Positions 8,904-17,068 of a stretch of DNA of 64,000 nt are shown one piece after another (positions within the stretch are counted from its first letter, which is position 1; each line of letters begins with the position of its first letter). The translations under genes and the position numbers were made by a program. The notes under the pieces were generated by a model. That model did not search any database, was not told the DNA's origin, and saw only the letters and a list, made by a program, of their open reading frames with translations. Origin of the DNA: Fredericiella sp038205395 (lineage in GTDB: Bacteria > Chloroflexota > Anaerolineae > Caldilineales > Caldilineaceae); the NCBI GenBank assembly GCA_038205395.1, contig JBBRBX010000007.1, forward strand, positions 11,759 through 75,758, given 5' to 3'.

Positions 8904-10414
8904 GATGTGACCTGCTCCCGAAAAGCGGCGCGCAGAATGCGCTCTTTGTCGAACTCACTCCGGCTGAAGATGGCTTGCACCTCACCATTGCCCATGACGA
9001 GGATGCGGTCGCACACGCCCATCAGTTCATCCAGTTCTGATGAAATAAAGAGTACACCCGTCCCCTCTGCCGCCAACTGCGCAAGAATGGTATAAATCTC
9101 GTACTTGGCGCCCACATCTACGCCGCGTGTCGGCTCGTCCACAATCAATACCTGTGGGTTGCGCAGCAGCCATTTGCCGATCACGGCCTTTTGCTGGTTG
9201 CCGCCGCTCAGCGTTTTCACCGCCTGCCGCCGCACATCCGAAACCTTAATCTTGAGGCTGCCGACAACTTCGTCGATCTGGCCGTTGAGGCGCTGTTCGT
9301 GCAGCGGCGTGAATGTTGAGGAGGCATAGTGCGGCAGCGCCACCAGACCGATGTTGTTGCTGATCGAAATGTCCATCAGCAGCCCTTCCTCGCGCCGGTT
9401 CTCAGTGACAAAGGCCAGGCCCGTGTCAATGCAGTGGCGCGGCGACAACTTGCTCTGCACCACGCCGTCAATGGCAATCTCGCCTTCTTCGCAACCGTCC
9501 ATGCCAAAAAGGATACGCGCCAGCTCAGTACGGCCCGACCCCATCAGCCCAAAGACACCCAGTGTTTCCCCTTTATAGAGCGTGAAATCGATTTTGTCGA
9601 CGATGCCGGGCTGCGACACCCCGCGCACCTCCAGCGCCGGCCTGTCGGTTGCTTGCGCTGTGCGCGGCGGATAAAGCTGCTGGATATCGCGCCCCACCAT
9701 CAGCGATATCATGCGACCGACGCTGAATTCCTCTTTGCGCCCGTGACCTACGACCTCACCATCGCGCAAGACGACGATCTCATCTGCCAGACGCATCACA
9801 TCAGTCAAAATATGCGAGATATAGACAATGGAGGCGCCGTCGCTGCGCAGACGCTCGATCAGCGCGAAAAGCCGCTCCGTCTCGCGCGCGGTCAACGAGG
9901 TAGTCGGCTCGTCAAAAATAATCAGCCGCGCATTGAAACTCAGCGCCTTGGCGATCTCAGCCAACTGCCGTTCGCCCGGTGAAAGTTTCTCCACCAGCGT
10001 ATCGGGGGATACTGGCAGATCAACCGCATCCAGAAACTGTCTGGTCTGCGTGCGCATGGCCGTGCGGTTGAGCATGGGCAGCCAGTGAAACCGGGGAAAG
10101 CCGTTGATAAAAATATTTTCGGCGATGCTCAAATTCGTGAACAGATTGAGTTCTTGATGGATAAAAGCCACGCCGGCAGCACTGGCGTCGCTGGGGCCGC
10201 GCGGGGTATAGGGATTGCCATCCAGCAGCATCCGGCCGCTGTCCAGCGGCACGACCCCGCCGACAAGGTTCATCAGCGTACTTTTGCCGGCGCCGTTTTC
10301 CCCCACCAGCCCCAATACCTGGCCGCGAGGAAGTTGGAAGCTGATATCCTTGAGAACGGGCACGCCAAAAAAACTTTTGTCGATGTTTTCAAAGGTCAAT
10401 ATTGAATCGTTCAT
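8900..10414 (-). CDS. Sugar ABC transporter ATP-binding protein (RbsA/MglA type)
   Basis: 504 residues with two fused nucleotide-binding domains, as in RbsA. Domain 1 has GENGAGKSTLM (residues 38-48), a variant signature LSPGERQLAEIAKAL and Walker B LIIFDEPTTSL. Domain 2 has a degenerate P-loop (GLMGSGRTELA), the signature LSGGNQQKAVIGKW and Walker B VLIVDEPTRGVD. The asymmetry is normal for this family. TGAGGGA lies about 7 bases before the ATG. It powers import through the two flanking RbsC-like permeases. ATPases of this type serve ribose, galactose, xylose, apiose and autoinducer-2 systems, so substrate has to come from the binding protein. Confidence 0.93.
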   Translation of the reverse strand: MNDSILTFENIDKSFFGVPVLKDISFQLPRGQVLGLVGENGAGKSTLMNLVGGVVPLDSGRMLLDGNPYTPRGPSDASAAGVAFIHQELNLFTNLSIAENIFINGFPRFHWLPMLNRTAMRTQTRQFLDAVDLPVSPDTLVEKLSPGERQLAEIAKALSFNARLIIFDEPTTSLTARETERLFALIERLRSDGASIVYISHILTDVMRLADEIVVLRDGEVVGHGRKEEFSVGRMISLMVGRDIQQLYPPRTAQATDRPALEVRGVSQPGIVDKIDFTLYKGETLGVFGLMGSGRTELARILFGMDGCEEGEIAIDGVVQSKLSPRHCIDTGLAFVTENRREEGLLMDISISNNIGLVALPHYASSTFTPLHEQRLNGQIDEVVGSLKIKVSDVRRQAVKTLSGGNQQKAVIGKWLLRNPQVLIVDEPTRGVDVGAKYEIYTILAQLAAEGTGVLFISSELDELMGVCDRILVMGNGEVQAIFSRSEFDKERILRAAFREQVTS

Positions 10415-10452
10415 GCCGTTTCCCTCACCAGCACCTTTTTGCGAACGCCCCT

Positions 10453-11565
10453 TTACGAGCGTGCCGTCAGCCGTGTGCGCGCGACATCCAATCCGGCGGC
10501 CAACAGGATGACCGACCCCTTGACGATCTGCACCCAGAAAAAGGAGAGATTCAGCAAATTCAGGCTGTTGTCAAGCAAGACAAAAAAAAGCACGCCAAAG
10601 ACCGTCCACAGAATTTTGCCTTTGCCACCCATCAGGCTGGTGCCGCCGATCACGGTAGCGCCCACAACGTCGAGTAGCAGACTGGAGCCTAAGGTCGGGC
10701 GCCCGGCAGCCAGACGGGCCGAGTAGAAGATCGAACCGACAGCCGCAAAAAAACCACTGAGCACATAGGCAGTGATGATCACGCGCGTGACCGGCACACC
10801 GGAGACGATTGCCGTGCGCATATTGGTCCCCACTGCATAAAACCAACGCCCCAAAACAGTGCGACTCAGCAGCCATTGGGCGGCAATCGCCAATGCACCG
10901 ACAATAAAAAAGGAATAGGGAACAAACGAAATCTGCCCCTGGCCAAGAGCAATATAGGCGTCAGGCAAATGAATAATATTTTCCGATTTGGTCAAATAAA
11001 TGGCGGCGGCGCTGAAAAACATCATGCCGACCAGCGTCACCATAAAGGGGGGCGTCTTCAGCCTGGCCACCGCCGTGCCATTCCAAAGGCCGATCAGCGC
11101 CCCTACACCCATCATCGCCAGCAGCGCCACCGGCAGCGCCAACAGCGTGCCGGCCAACGGGCTGCCGGTGGCGGTGTAGAGTACGCCCCACAAAGGGCTT
11201 TTCTCAAACAGCACCGGGTCCAACTGCGTGGTCATAATGGCGGCGCCAATGACGCTGACCAGTGCCATGATCGACGATTGTGAAAGGTCGATCCCCGCCA
11301 CGATCAGGACAAAGGTCTGGCCGATGGCCACCGCCAACAGCGGCCACATGTTGGAGAAAATGTTGCCCAGATTTTGGGGGCTGGCAATGCGCGGGATAAA
11401 GGGCCACAGCATCAAGAAATAAATGATGCTCAAATACAGGACAAAATATTCTGAGAGCAGGAGCCTGCGCAGTACCTGCTGCACCCTGGCCCAGCCGTTC
11501 GTCTGCGCACCTCGGACACTGTGCACGGGCGAAATCTGGGATTTGCTCACATTGGCCTCCGTCAT
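10453..11565 (-). CDS. Sugar ABC transporter permease (RbsC family), copy 2
   Basis: 370 residues. A hydrophilic N-terminal tail of about 40 residues is followed by the RbsC-type membrane core, with VAGIDLSQSSIMALVSV near 110 and DVVGATVIGGTSLMGGKGK near 310. GGAAG lies 5 bases before the ATG at 11565. It is the second permease of the RbsB/C/A/C set. Two unlike permeases, rather than an RbsC homodimer, is a common arrangement in Gram-positive and Chloroflexota-type sugar systems. A stem-loop at 11606-11652 separates it from the more highly needed binding protein upstream. Confidence 0.9.
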   Translation of the reverse strand: MTEANVSKSQISPVHSVRGAQTNGWARVQQVLRRLLLSEYFVLYLSIIYFLMLWPFIPRIASPQNLGNIFSNMWPLLAVAIGQTFVLIVAGIDLSQSSIMALVSVIGAAIMTTQLDPVLFEKSPLWGVLYTATGSPLAGTLLALPVALLAMMGVGALIGLWNGTAVARLKTPPFMVTLVGMMFFSAAAIYLTKSENIIHLPDAYIALGQGQISFVPYSFFIVGALAIAAQWLLSRTVLGRWFYAVGTNMRTAIVSGVPVTRVIITAYVLSGFFAAVGSIFYSARLAAGRPTLGSSLLLDVVGATVIGGTSLMGGKGKILWTVFGVLFFVLLDNSLNLLNLSFFWVQIVKGSVILLAAGLDVARTRLTARS

Positions 11566-11605
11566 AGCACTTCCATCCTAACAAAGCATATTTCGGTTGA
11601 GCGTA

Positions 11606-11652
11606 GGCCGGACAGCCTACCGGCGCTTGACGCCTGCGCAAGCTGTCCGGCC
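11606..11652 (-). terminator. Stem-loop after binding-protein gene (intercistronic)
   Basis: GGCCGGACAGC (11606-11616) pairs with GCTGTCCGGCC (11642-11652). An inner GGCG/CGCC hairpin (11622-11634) sits in the loop. There is no U-run. It lies between the binding-protein gene and its permease gene, the place where many ABC operons have a leaky terminator or 3'-protective hairpin that raises binding-protein mRNA. Confidence 0.65.
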
Positions 11653-11694
11653 CTGGCGAAGCAAGGGCAAACGATGAGCCGCTTGCCTCAGCCC

Positions 11695-12843
11695 TTATTC
11701 CGGCACTGTAAAGGTGCGATCCAAAGCTTCCCCGGCATCATCGACGACAAGCTTGCAGCCCCACATGTCGGCGGCCTTCTCGTCCCAGTTGGCCTGCGTC
11801 AGCGCAAAGCCGGGGTCGTCCATCCAGTTTTCCGGCGTCTTTTCGCCCGCAGCAATGGCGTCGAGCATGGCCTGCATAATGGTGTCGGCCTCGTAGAAGA
11901 GGTCCTGCACGCCGGTAGCATCCACATAGCCGTCACGCATCAGGCGACAGGCGGTCGAGTCACCGTCCAGGCCACCCAAGATCATATGGCCTTCCTCGCC
12001 CAGTTTCTTCCAGCGGCCCAACGGGTCGAGCACAGAACGAATCTGCGGGTACATGAAGTCGGAAGAGGTGAACAGCATGTCAACTTCCGGGTTGGCCTGC
12101 ATGGCCGCTTCCAGATTTGCCAGCGCCGTGGCGCCGTCCCACTTGGTCGGAACCTCGATCACTTCGTTGAATAGATCGGGATTGGCGTCGATTACATTGT
12201 AGAAGCCTTGGCGGCGGCCAACTGCGTTCGGGTCGCCCAAGTCGCCTACCATGATCAGCGGAGTCACCTTGCGGCCAAGCTTTTTAGCTTCCACTGCCAT
12301 GTGCTCGACAGCCTGCTGCGTAATCACTTCATTGTTGGCGACAATCACGAGTGTGGGATTGCTCTTATTGGCGGGCGGGCGATTGAAAACGCCGATCGGG
12401 ATTCCAGCCTTATTGGCTTCACCGACGATGGTCACTGCGCTCTCGCCGTCCTGAGGAATGATGATGATGCCATCCACACCCTGGGCGATACAATCTTTCA
12501 CTTGCTCAAGCTGCTTGTTGGCGTCTTCGTTGGCGTTGCGCTCGATGACGTTGACACCCAACCCGTTGAGCGTCTCAACGATGGCTTTGTGGCCGGCCAC
12601 CCAGAACTCAGTCTCCAAATCCTGGTAGGCAAAACAGATTGTCTTGTTGGCGGCATCGGCGCTGGTGACAGCGTCTGCGGCCGGGGCGGCGCTCTCTGCC
12701 GTCGCTGCGCTCTCGTCCGTTACGGCAGTGGTTGCCGCGGCGTCTGCCGCCGGGGCAGCCGGAGCTGCCGCTGGGGCTGCACAGGCCGACAGCAGCATGC
12801 TCAACACGAGGATAACGGCCAACATCGCATGGACTCGTTTCAT
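11695..12843 (-). CDS. Sugar-binding lipoprotein of RbsABC-type importer
   Basis: 382 residues. The signal peptide MKRVHAMLAVILVLSMLLSAC ends in lipobox LLSAC (Cys21) and is followed by about 50 residues of Ala/Pro/Thr linker. The mature part has the type-I sugar-binding architecture: TICFAYQDLETEFWVAGHKA, GVNVIERNANEDANKQLEQ, GVDGIIIIPQDGESAV and ILGGLDGDSTACRLM. AGGAG lies about 8 bases before the ATG at 12843. It is anchored outside the membrane and hands ligand to the permeases encoded just downstream. PF13407-type binding proteins were the markers used in the literature to find apiose pathways, so this is the protein whose ligand would best define the operon. Confidence 0.9.
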   Translation of the reverse strand: MKRVHAMLAVILVLSMLLSACAAPAAAPAAPAADAAATTAVTDESAATAESAAPAADAVTSADAANKTICFAYQDLETEFWVAGHKAIVETLNGLGVNVIERNANEDANKQLEQVKDCIAQGVDGIIIIPQDGESAVTIVGEANKAGIPIGVFNRPPANKSNPTLVIVANNEVITQQAVEHMAVEAKKLGRKVTPLIMVGDLGDPNAVGRRQGFYNVIDANPDLFNEVIEVPTKWDGATALANLEAAMQANPEVDMLFTSSDFMYPQIRSVLDPLGRWKKLGEEGHMILGGLDGDSTACRLMRDGYVDATGVQDLFYEADTIMQAMLDAIAAGEKTPENWMDDPGFALTQANWDEKAADMWGCKLVVDDAGEALDRTFTVPE

Positions 12844-12901
12844 AACTCTTCTCCTCTACAAAACCTGATGCACAATCCGAAGGATAAAAATTGGAAAACG
12901 C

Positions 12902-12919
12902 CCGTGCAACTGCGCACGG
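12902..12919 (-). terminator. Small hairpin with T-run, K/J intergenic
   Basis: CCGTGC (12902-12907) and GCACGG (12914-12919) form a 6-bp hairpin, followed on the minus strand by GTTTT and then ATTTTT. It lies between the zinc dehydrogenase and the binding-protein gene. The stem is short, so a pause or partial terminator is the most that can be claimed. Confidence 0.35.
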
Positions 12920-12947
12920 AGCGCACAACAACGATGGGAGCAACTAA

Positions 12948-14000
12948 TTACGGTTCAAATACGGCCTTCAGCACCTTGCCTGCCAATGCCAACTGCGCGC
13001 CTTCCTTGAATTGCGCCAGCGGCAAACGATGGGTGATCAGCTTGTCTACCGGGATACGGTTTGATGCCACCAATTTTACGGCCAGGCGGTAGTGGCGAGG
13101 CGCAAAGGTGGTCGTGCCCATCAATGCCAGCGCGTTGTAATGGACGATATTCATGTCTACCGGCGGCTTGCTCTCGTCTTTTGGCAGCCCACCAAAAAGC
13201 AGGATGCGCCCTCCCTTGCGCGCCATCTCCACTGCCTGCACAACGGCGCCGGCTGCAGGCGTGGCCGTGATGGTCACATCCGAACCGCGCCCGTTGGTCA
13301 GCCGCCGCACCTCACTCACCAGATCCGTCTGCGAGACGTCAATCGTGGCGTCGGGTGCAAACGGCTCTGCCAGCTTGAGCCGATCAGGGTTGATGTCGGC
13401 AATAATCACGCGGTCAGCCCCATGCAGCCGCGCCAGTGCAATGTGGATGCAGCCGATTGGTCCGGCGCCCACAATTACCACCGTATCACCCAAGCCGACC
13501 CGGCCCCGCTCCTGCGCGTTGAGGCAGGAAGAGATAGGTTCGGCAATGGCGGCGCTGCCGGCATCCACCCCCGCAGGCACGCGCTCAATCGCACCCAGAC
13601 GCACTGCCTCAGCAGGTACGGCGATCTGCTCAGCCAGCCCCCCCGGCCACGCCTGCGCTATCTCGCGATAGTTTTCACACAACTCGAACTGCCCTTCCAG
13701 ACAGAAATCGCAGTGGCCGCAGTAGACCACCGGCCCCATACTCAGCAGTTCACCGCGCCGCCAAGGGCCGGCATAGCCGGGGCCAGTTTCGGCCACGACG
13801 CCGCAGATTTCATGGCCGATAACATAAGGGAACTGCACTTTGCGATGTCCATAACGCAGGGTGCGCAGATCGGACCCGCACAAGCCGCACGCCTTTACAT
13901 CCAGCAGCAGCCCACCCACAGGTGCTGTCGGGCGCGGAACCATTTCGACGTCAAAATCCATCGGCGCACGCACCACCACCGCTTGCATCATCTCCGGCAT
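12948..14000 (-). CDS. Zinc-dependent medium-chain alcohol/polyol dehydrogenase (second copy)
   Basis: 350 residues with AAGGAG 7 bases before the ATG at 14000. Catalytic zinc: CGLCGSDLRTLRYG and VIGHEICGV. Structural zinc loop: CGHCDFCLEGQFELC. Cofactor fold: GAGPIGCIHIALARLHG then VIIADIN, the acidic residue again favouring NAD+. It is clearly paralogous to 2103-3149, with the same motif order and the same PVDKLITHR-type C-terminal element. It is second in operon B, 52 bases after the SAF-domain dehydrogenase gene. Two paralogous dehydrogenases in one operon suggest two successive oxidation or reduction steps on related polyols. Sorbitol- or threonine-dehydrogenase labels would be over-precise. 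Confidence 0.87.
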   Translation of the reverse strand: MPEMMQAVVVRAPMDFDVEMVPRPTAPVGGLLLDVKACGLCGSDLRTLRYGHRKVQFPYVIGHEICGVVAETGPGYAGPWRRGELLSMGPVVYCGHCDFCLEGQFELCENYREIAQAWPGGLAEQIAVPAEAVRLGAIERVPAGVDAGSAAIAEPISSCLNAQERGRVGLGDTVVIVGAGPIGCIHIALARLHGADRVIIADINPDRLKLAEPFAPDATIDVSQTDLVSEVRRLTNGRGSDVTITATPAAGAVVQAVEMARKGGRILLFGGLPKDESKPPVDMNIVHYNALALMGTTTFAPRHYRLAVKLVASNRIPVDKLITHRLPLAQFKEGAQLALAGKVLKAVFEP

Positions 14001-14052
14001 ACGCTTACTCCTTTGTCACATGCGCACAGGCAGGCGCGTTGGAAAGCTCTTT

Positions 14053-15336
14053 CTAAACCAATGAGTCTTGCATCTGGCGCAGTTTGTAGACCAACTGCGT
14101 TGTATCGGGTGCAAAGTTGGCTTGTGTCAACAATTCGCCGCGCGCAATATCTTTGGTCACATGGCCACCCGGCGTAAGACCCATCGGGATGCCTTGCAGC
14201 GTCTTAGCTTCTTGCGCCGTATAAATGCGGCTGAAGAAGTCAAAGCCGCCAATCCCATCTACCTTCTGGCCGGTCTTGAGATCACGCTTGGCTACGCTGA
14301 CCAGCTCCGCCACCAGCCCTTGCGGCTTGAGCACAGCCTCGCCATAGATCACTGCTTCCGCCACGGCCTGCGGCGTCTCAATACTGCACAGGTGGAAGGG
14401 ACGGTAAAGCGTATAGTAGGGGCCATCGCCCATCGAATAAAACTTCATATCAGCGCGAGTATGCGCGTCGTCGCTGGTGACAATAATAAAGACACCCGGC
14501 GCCACCTTGCCCACCGAGTAATCCACACAGCCGCTCCGGCTGAGAATGCCGCCATCCGCCTGGGGCACAAAGACCTTGTTGAGGTCAGGCACATCCACCT
14601 TAGGGCCGTGTGCGCCCGGAACATCCGGCGCCAGGCCTGTGGCATTCGCCATTGCCGCCAACTCCACCATCGTCTTTGTGCCATCCTGAAAGGCCGCCAG
14701 CATCTTGGGGTTCATATTTTTGCCTTCGGCTTCGGCGCGGGCGCTGTCAGGAGTGGCGTAGTAGTTAATGGGGTTATTTTTGCCTTTGCCCAGACAAACC
14801 ACATCAAAGCCGACGGTGCGAGCAAAGTCGTAAAGCTGCTTGCAGACACCTGGTTCATCACCGGTGGAGGCGGTGTAGACGCAGCCAATTTTCTCGGCCA
14901 TGCGGCTCAACATCAGACCGACGGTGACATCTGTCTCAACATTGAGCATCACCACATGTTTTTTGTGCATAATGCTCTGCCAGGCGACTTGTGCACCCAC
15001 TTCGGTGACGCCGGTAGCTTCAACCAGCGCGTCAAGGCTCGGCAGTTGCGCCAACAACAGCGCATCTTCGGTGACGACGTACTTGCCCGCCCGCAGCGTA
15101 TCTTCAGCCTCGTTCAAGCGATTGGTGACGCAGATGTCATTCTCAGCAATGCCCAGATCGGCCAGCGTCCGCAGCGGCCGCTTCACATCCAGATCGGCGA
15201 TTGCGGCGGTTTCCATGCCGGCCATCCGGCGCGTGACATGCACCATGCCCGACCCTTCCTGGCCACAGCCGACCAAGCCTACGCGGATGGGATCGCCGGC
15301 TGCTTCTCGTTTCTGCAAATGCTCAAGTAACTGCAT
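14053..15336 (-). CDS. NAD(P)-dependent dehydrogenase with SAF domain (homoserine-dehydrogenase-like)
   Basis: 427 residues with AAGGAG 5 bases before the ATG. The N-terminal Rossmann fold has RVGLVGCGQEGSGMVH (18-33) and AAIADLDVKRPL. A central region with VEATGVTEVGAQVA and HVVMLNVETDVTVG resembles the homoserine dehydrogenase nucleotide domain. The C-terminal 80 residues (PQGLVAELVSVAKRDLKTGQKVDGIGG...) read as an SAF domain. Such proteins occur in sugar and sugar-acid clusters, but few have a proven reaction, so I name no substrate. It is the first gene of operon B, directly downstream of a near-consensus promoter and a palindromic operator, so it is probably the most strongly regulated enzyme here. 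Confidence 0.72.
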   Translation of the reverse strand: MQLLEHLQKREAAGDPIRVGLVGCGQEGSGMVHVTRRMAGMETAAIADLDVKRPLRTLADLGIAENDICVTNRLNEAEDTLRAGKYVVTEDALLLAQLPSLDALVEATGVTEVGAQVAWQSIMHKKHVVMLNVETDVTVGLMLSRMAEKIGCVYTASTGDEPGVCKQLYDFARTVGFDVVCLGKGKNNPINYYATPDSARAEAEGKNMNPKMLAAFQDGTKTMVELAAMANATGLAPDVPGAHGPKVDVPDLNKVFVPQADGGILSRSGCVDYSVGKVAPGVFIIVTSDDAHTRADMKFYSMGDGPYYTLYRPFHLCSIETPQAVAEAVIYGEAVLKPQGLVAELVSVAKRDLKTGQKVDGIGGFDFFSRIYTAQEAKTLQGIPMGLTPGGHVTKDIARGELLTQANFAPDTTQLVYKLRQMQDSLV

Positions 15337-15443
15337 AGCTACTCCTTATCAAAGATTTCTTATCAAAGTGACACGCGTATACGCGCCGGGCACATCACTA
15401 TTTTACCAATTGCTTGATGAATTCATTGCGAAAGGCTGCACCG

Positions 15444-15471
15444 CTTGTTCGCATGAACACCAGCGAACAAG
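15444..15471 (-). promoter_or_regulatory. Palindromic operator at start of operon B
   Basis: CTTGTTCGC (15444-15452) and GCGAACAAG (15463-15471) form a perfect 9-bp inverted repeat spaced by 10 bases. It lies immediately downstream of the -10 box, where a repressor would block promoter clearance. It includes GTTCGCATGAACA (15447-15459), which matches 11 of 13 bases of GTTCAAATGAACA in front of the SorC-type regulator gene. Confidence 0.65.
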
Positions 15472-15482
15472 TGATCAAGCCG

Positions 15483-15511
15483 ATCATAGCACGACATCAC
15501 TCCCCTGTCAA
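15483..15511 (-). promoter_or_regulatory. Sigma-70 promoter of operon B
   Basis: On the minus strand TTGACA (15506-15511) and TATGAT (15483-15488) are separated by 17 bases, one mismatch from consensus over both boxes. Expected start is near 15476, giving a leader of about 140 bases before the ATG at 15336. The palindromic operator overlaps the start of the transcript. Confidence 0.75.
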
Positions 15512-15512
15512 G

Positions 15513-15535
15513 TGTTCACTTCTGTTCATCTGTTC
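15513..15535 (-). promoter_or_regulatory. Three GAACA half-sites upstream of operon B promoter
   Basis: TGTTC occurs three times on the + strand at 15513-15517, 15523-15527 and 15531-15535, spaced 10 and 8 bases, directly upstream of the -35 box. The word is the half-site of the downstream palindrome. Helical phasing fits a second binding site for an oligomeric regulator such as the tetrameric SorC-family protein encoded at 20811-21818. Confidence 0.45.
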
Positions 15536-15590
15536 GCCCCACAAGGCAAAAATGCTCTCATAGCAGCTACAACATGCCCTTCAATTCAAA

Positions 15591-17057
15591 TCAGGCGAGA
15601 ACGCAATGCAGACGCATGGCGCAGTAAGGTTTGTCAGGAGCCGGAACTTCGGCTGCCGCCTGAAAAACACCCGGCACTTGCTCAATGGTCATCGCCCAGG
15701 TGTCGATCCACTCGACGGTGAAGGGAGCATCTTCGGGTAAACCAAAGTTCCAGGCGGCGGGACGATGCGCGCCGAAATAGATAATGCGCGTGTCGCCTGC
15801 CTGGCCTCCGGCCATGCGCGCCCAGAGCCAGGCGTCACTCAGCGGCTGCAGCCCGCCGGGCGGCAGTTCTTCAATAATCCTGCGCAAAAATTCAATGCGC
15901 GAGGCGCTCTCCCCGTGTAAAACGCCACCCTTAGACCACCACAGTACATCCTGTGGGTGGAGATAGGTCTCGCCATGGCCGGCATAGCCGCCGTTGATGA
16001 CCATCATCCAGAAGCGGTGCACCAACTCCTGGGCTGAGATGTTGCCCCACGGCAGTGGGATGTTGCCTTCGTACTCGCACTCATCATTAATAACCGGTTT
16101 GCGATAAAGCGTGCGCCACTGCTGCGCCTGATTGACGTTGGAATTTTGAATGCAGACATGCGTAACCCACGGCAGGCTGTGGTCATAATTCATGCGCACA
16201 TCGCCGTTGTGGATCGACCGCAGATGCTGATAGGGATCTTTTTCTTGGATCAAGCGGAACGAATGATCCCAGCGTTCCATCGGCTTGGCATCAAGCAGAA
16301 AATCATATTCGTTGGCCAAAGACCACCAGACGTTGCGATAGGCAGCGAGACGGGCGACAAGATAACGCAGATAGAGGTCATCCTCTTCTTCGGCCATACG
16401 CGCATAACCCCAGCGGTCGTAAGGATGAAAAACGATCAATTCGGCTTCAATGCCAAGGTCACGCAGTTGGCCGATTCGTTCTTCCAAGTGATGCCAAAAG
16501 GCAGGATCAAAGCGGCTGAAATCCTGCTGTCCGTCTGCATTACGCAGGTAGGGATAGTAGACCGGCTCGTTGGCATTGTAGATATAGTCTTTGGGGAAGA
16601 TGCACATGCGCAGTTTGTTGAAGGGGGCCGCCGCCAGCGTCTGCAGCGTCTGTTCTTCCAGTTCATCCCCTTGATGCACCCAGGCGTAGCAAGTGGTGCC
16701 AAAAGAATAAAAGGGCGCGCCATCGGCGTAAGCAAAGTGGTATTGGTTGTGGACGCGCACGGGGCCGCGGTTGCCGGCGCCGGCAGGTGTACACAGAAAT
16801 TCACCTGCTACCCCATCCAACTCGGCCACATTGCTCTTGGTCGTGTAACGCCAGCGGCCCACTGCATCGGGCATAAAACGGACGCGGTAGACGCCGTCGC
16901 CGTCATAAAAACTGTCGGGCGTAAGACTGCGATGGCCAAAACGAAATTCAGCGCTCAGAGCAACGTCCACAAATGGATTGTTCGTCTGCGGGCCGCGTAG
17001 GGCAATTTCAAAAATATCCCATTGTTCTACAACAGGCTCGCTGCTGCTGGTCGTCAT
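15591..17057 (-). CDS. Apiosidase-like glycoside hydrolase (DUF5060-DUF4038-DUF5605 type)
   Basis: 488 residues from the ATG at 17057, preceded by AAGGA at 8 bases; an ATG 9 bases earlier sits directly on that site. The N-terminal beta domain (about 1-100, WDIFEIALRGPQTNNPF, GRWRYTT) is DUF5060-like. The TIM barrel has FYSFGTTCYAWVHQG, FNKLRMCIFPKDY, WWSLANEYDF (likely acid/base Glu) and VINDECEYEGNIPLPWG (likely nucleophile region). The C-terminal beta domain resembles DUF5605. There is no signal peptide. It is the last gene of operon A, two or more bases after the MalG-like permease gene, so its substrate probably enters through that importer. It is a distant relative of 3201-4505. Confidence 0.75.
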   Translation of the reverse strand: MTTSSSEPVVEQWDIFEIALRGPQTNNPFVDVALSAEFRFGHRSLTPDSFYDGDGVYRVRFMPDAVGRWRYTTKSNVAELDGVAGEFLCTPAGAGNRGPVRVHNQYHFAYADGAPFYSFGTTCYAWVHQGDELEEQTLQTLAAAPFNKLRMCIFPKDYIYNANEPVYYPYLRNADGQQDFSRFDPAFWHHLEERIGQLRDLGIEAELIVFHPYDRWGYARMAEEEDDLYLRYLVARLAAYRNVWWSLANEYDFLLDAKPMERWDHSFRLIQEKDPYQHLRSIHNGDVRMNYDHSLPWVTHVCIQNSNVNQAQQWRTLYRKPVINDECEYEGNIPLPWGNISAQELVHRFWMMVINGGYAGHGETYLHPQDVLWWSKGGVLHGESASRIEFLRRIIEELPPGGLQPLSDAWLWARMAGGQAGDTRIIYFGAHRPAAWNFGLPEDAPFTVEWIDTWAMTIEQVPGVFQAAAEVPAPDKPYCAMRLHCVLA

Positions 17058-17068
17058 ATTGGCCATCC

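Noticed and set aside
12208..13092. 294-codon open frame on the + strand across the binding-protein gene
   Set aside because: It spans a lipoprotein gene and the promoterless junction, with no coding features of its own.
14068..15330. 420-codon open frame on the + strand
   Set aside because: It is antisense to the SAF-domain dehydrogenase, whose motifs and ribosome site are clear. High GC with biased third positions commonly leaves the complementary frame open.
14053..15336. Annotation as homoserine dehydrogenase
   Set aside because: The SAF domain, operon context and absence of threonine-pathway genes argue against it; only the NAD fold is shared.
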